The notes below the pieces were generated by a model. It was not told the DNA's origin. It did not search any database and saw only the letters and a program-made list of their open reading frames with translations. A stretch of DNA of 38,876 nucleotides from Minisyncoccota bacterium (GTDB lineage Bacteria > Patescibacteriota > Microgenomatia > UBA1400 > PJMF01): assembly GCA_009991965.1 (NCBI GenBank), contig JAACWQ010000008.1, positions 1 to 38,876 on the forward strand, written 5' to 3'. The number at the start of each line of letters is the position of its first letter. Position 1 is the stretch's first letter. Both the position numbers and the translations under genes were made by a program. This document shows, in pieces, positions 38,769-38,876 of this stretch.

Positions 38769-38876
38769 ATGGAATATGTTATCACCTGTGGCGACGAGGG
38801 TGTGCAGATCAACGCTGGTACTCGATTAGGCATCGTTGGCGCCGGCTTTCAAGTCGAAGGATTTACCGAAGTGCTC
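38769..38876 (+). CDS. Unknown protein, 5' part only, cut by window edge
   Basis: 36 codons from ATG 38769 to the right edge without a stop. GAGGAG precedes ATG by 6 bases. The start MEYVITCGDEGVQINAGTRLGIVGAGFQVEGF suggests a beta strand-rich, possibly cytoplasmic domain. Too short to identify. Confidence 0.55.
   Translation, partial: MEYVITCGDEGVQINAGTRLGIVGAGFQVEGFTEVL

Noticed and set aside
1-38876. CRISPR array, rRNA, transposase or phage module
   Set aside because: No regularly spaced repeats, rRNA sequence, transposase motifs or phage structural genes were found; the TraG-like ATPase alone is not evidence of an integrative element.
1-38876. UGA recoded as glycine, as in some candidate phyla (Gracilibacteria, SR1)
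   Set aside because: UGA closes several genes at exact overlaps with the next start (for example 3347-3349, 22811-22813), and conserved proteins have no internal UGA.

Overview
The window reads as chromosome of a Candidate Phyla Radiation (Patescibacteria) bacterium, most like the Microgenomates (OP11) side. This is inference from gene content, not a database match. The signs are: many short two-helix VirB2/TrbC-like pilin proteins; the same module as the C-terminus of large cysteine-rich secreted proteins; an orphan TraG-like secretion ATPase; surface proteins with one N-terminal membrane segment followed by an NQDVRQQA-type stretch; isopentenyl phosphate kinase beside IPP isomerase; and very tight packing with 1-11 base overlaps. 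The genetic code looks standard. No CRISPR array, rRNA or intact insertion sequence was seen, and no gap without a gene exceeds about 170 bases.

Layout. 1-2774 (minus): seven small pilin-like genes in a row. 2801-3887 (plus): an ECF sigma factor and two small partners, divergent from the pilins across 26 bases. 4051-6735 (plus): an isoprenoid operon, idi - Nudix - isopentenyl phosphate kinase - uppS. 6745-9491 (minus): two cysteine-rich secreted proteins ending in pilin-like modules, divergent from a SpoIID-like wall lytic enzyme (9549-11231). 11268-16681 (plus): HigBA-like toxin-antitoxin, recF, NAD(P)HX dehydratase, Fic protein and ATP-dependent DNA ligase. 16668-18381 (minus): alpha/beta hydrolase and glycosyltransferase. 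18425-23256 (plus): pth, MFS transporter, a small unknown, GH3 enzyme, membrane protein, lgt and a DUF192 lipoprotein. 23264-25620: a cysteine-rich anchored protein, a small orphan and two decaying RhuM genes. 25713-28631 (plus): the TraG-like ATPase and its upstream partner. 28640-31945 (minus): a small anchored protein and a MacAB-like ABC export system. 31999-32072: tRNA-Ile(UAU). 32187-36014 (minus): orphan protein and two large surface proteins. 36091-37335 (minus): pgk. 37441 to the end (plus): an S1-domain protein and two small genes.

How the genes fit together. The isoprenoid operon would turn IP/IPP/DMAPP into undecaprenyl diphosphate, the lipid carrier for wall and glycan export. 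SpoIID, the GH3 enzyme, Lgt, the glycosyltransferase and the surface proteins belong to the same envelope theme. The pilin modules, the TraG-like ATPase and perhaps the sigma factor suggest an envelope-spanning fibre or secretion apparatus peculiar to these organisms.

The strongest new signal is regulatory. At many operon heads a TAnnnT -10 hexamer ends exactly 6 bases (in a few cases 7-10) before the start codon. Transcripts would therefore begin at the AUG or GUG and be leaderless. This pattern also moves several start codons inward of the longest ORF. A few genes (S1 protein, the first pilin, the RhuM copy, the 3'-end genes) instead have leaders with Shine-Dalgarno sequences.
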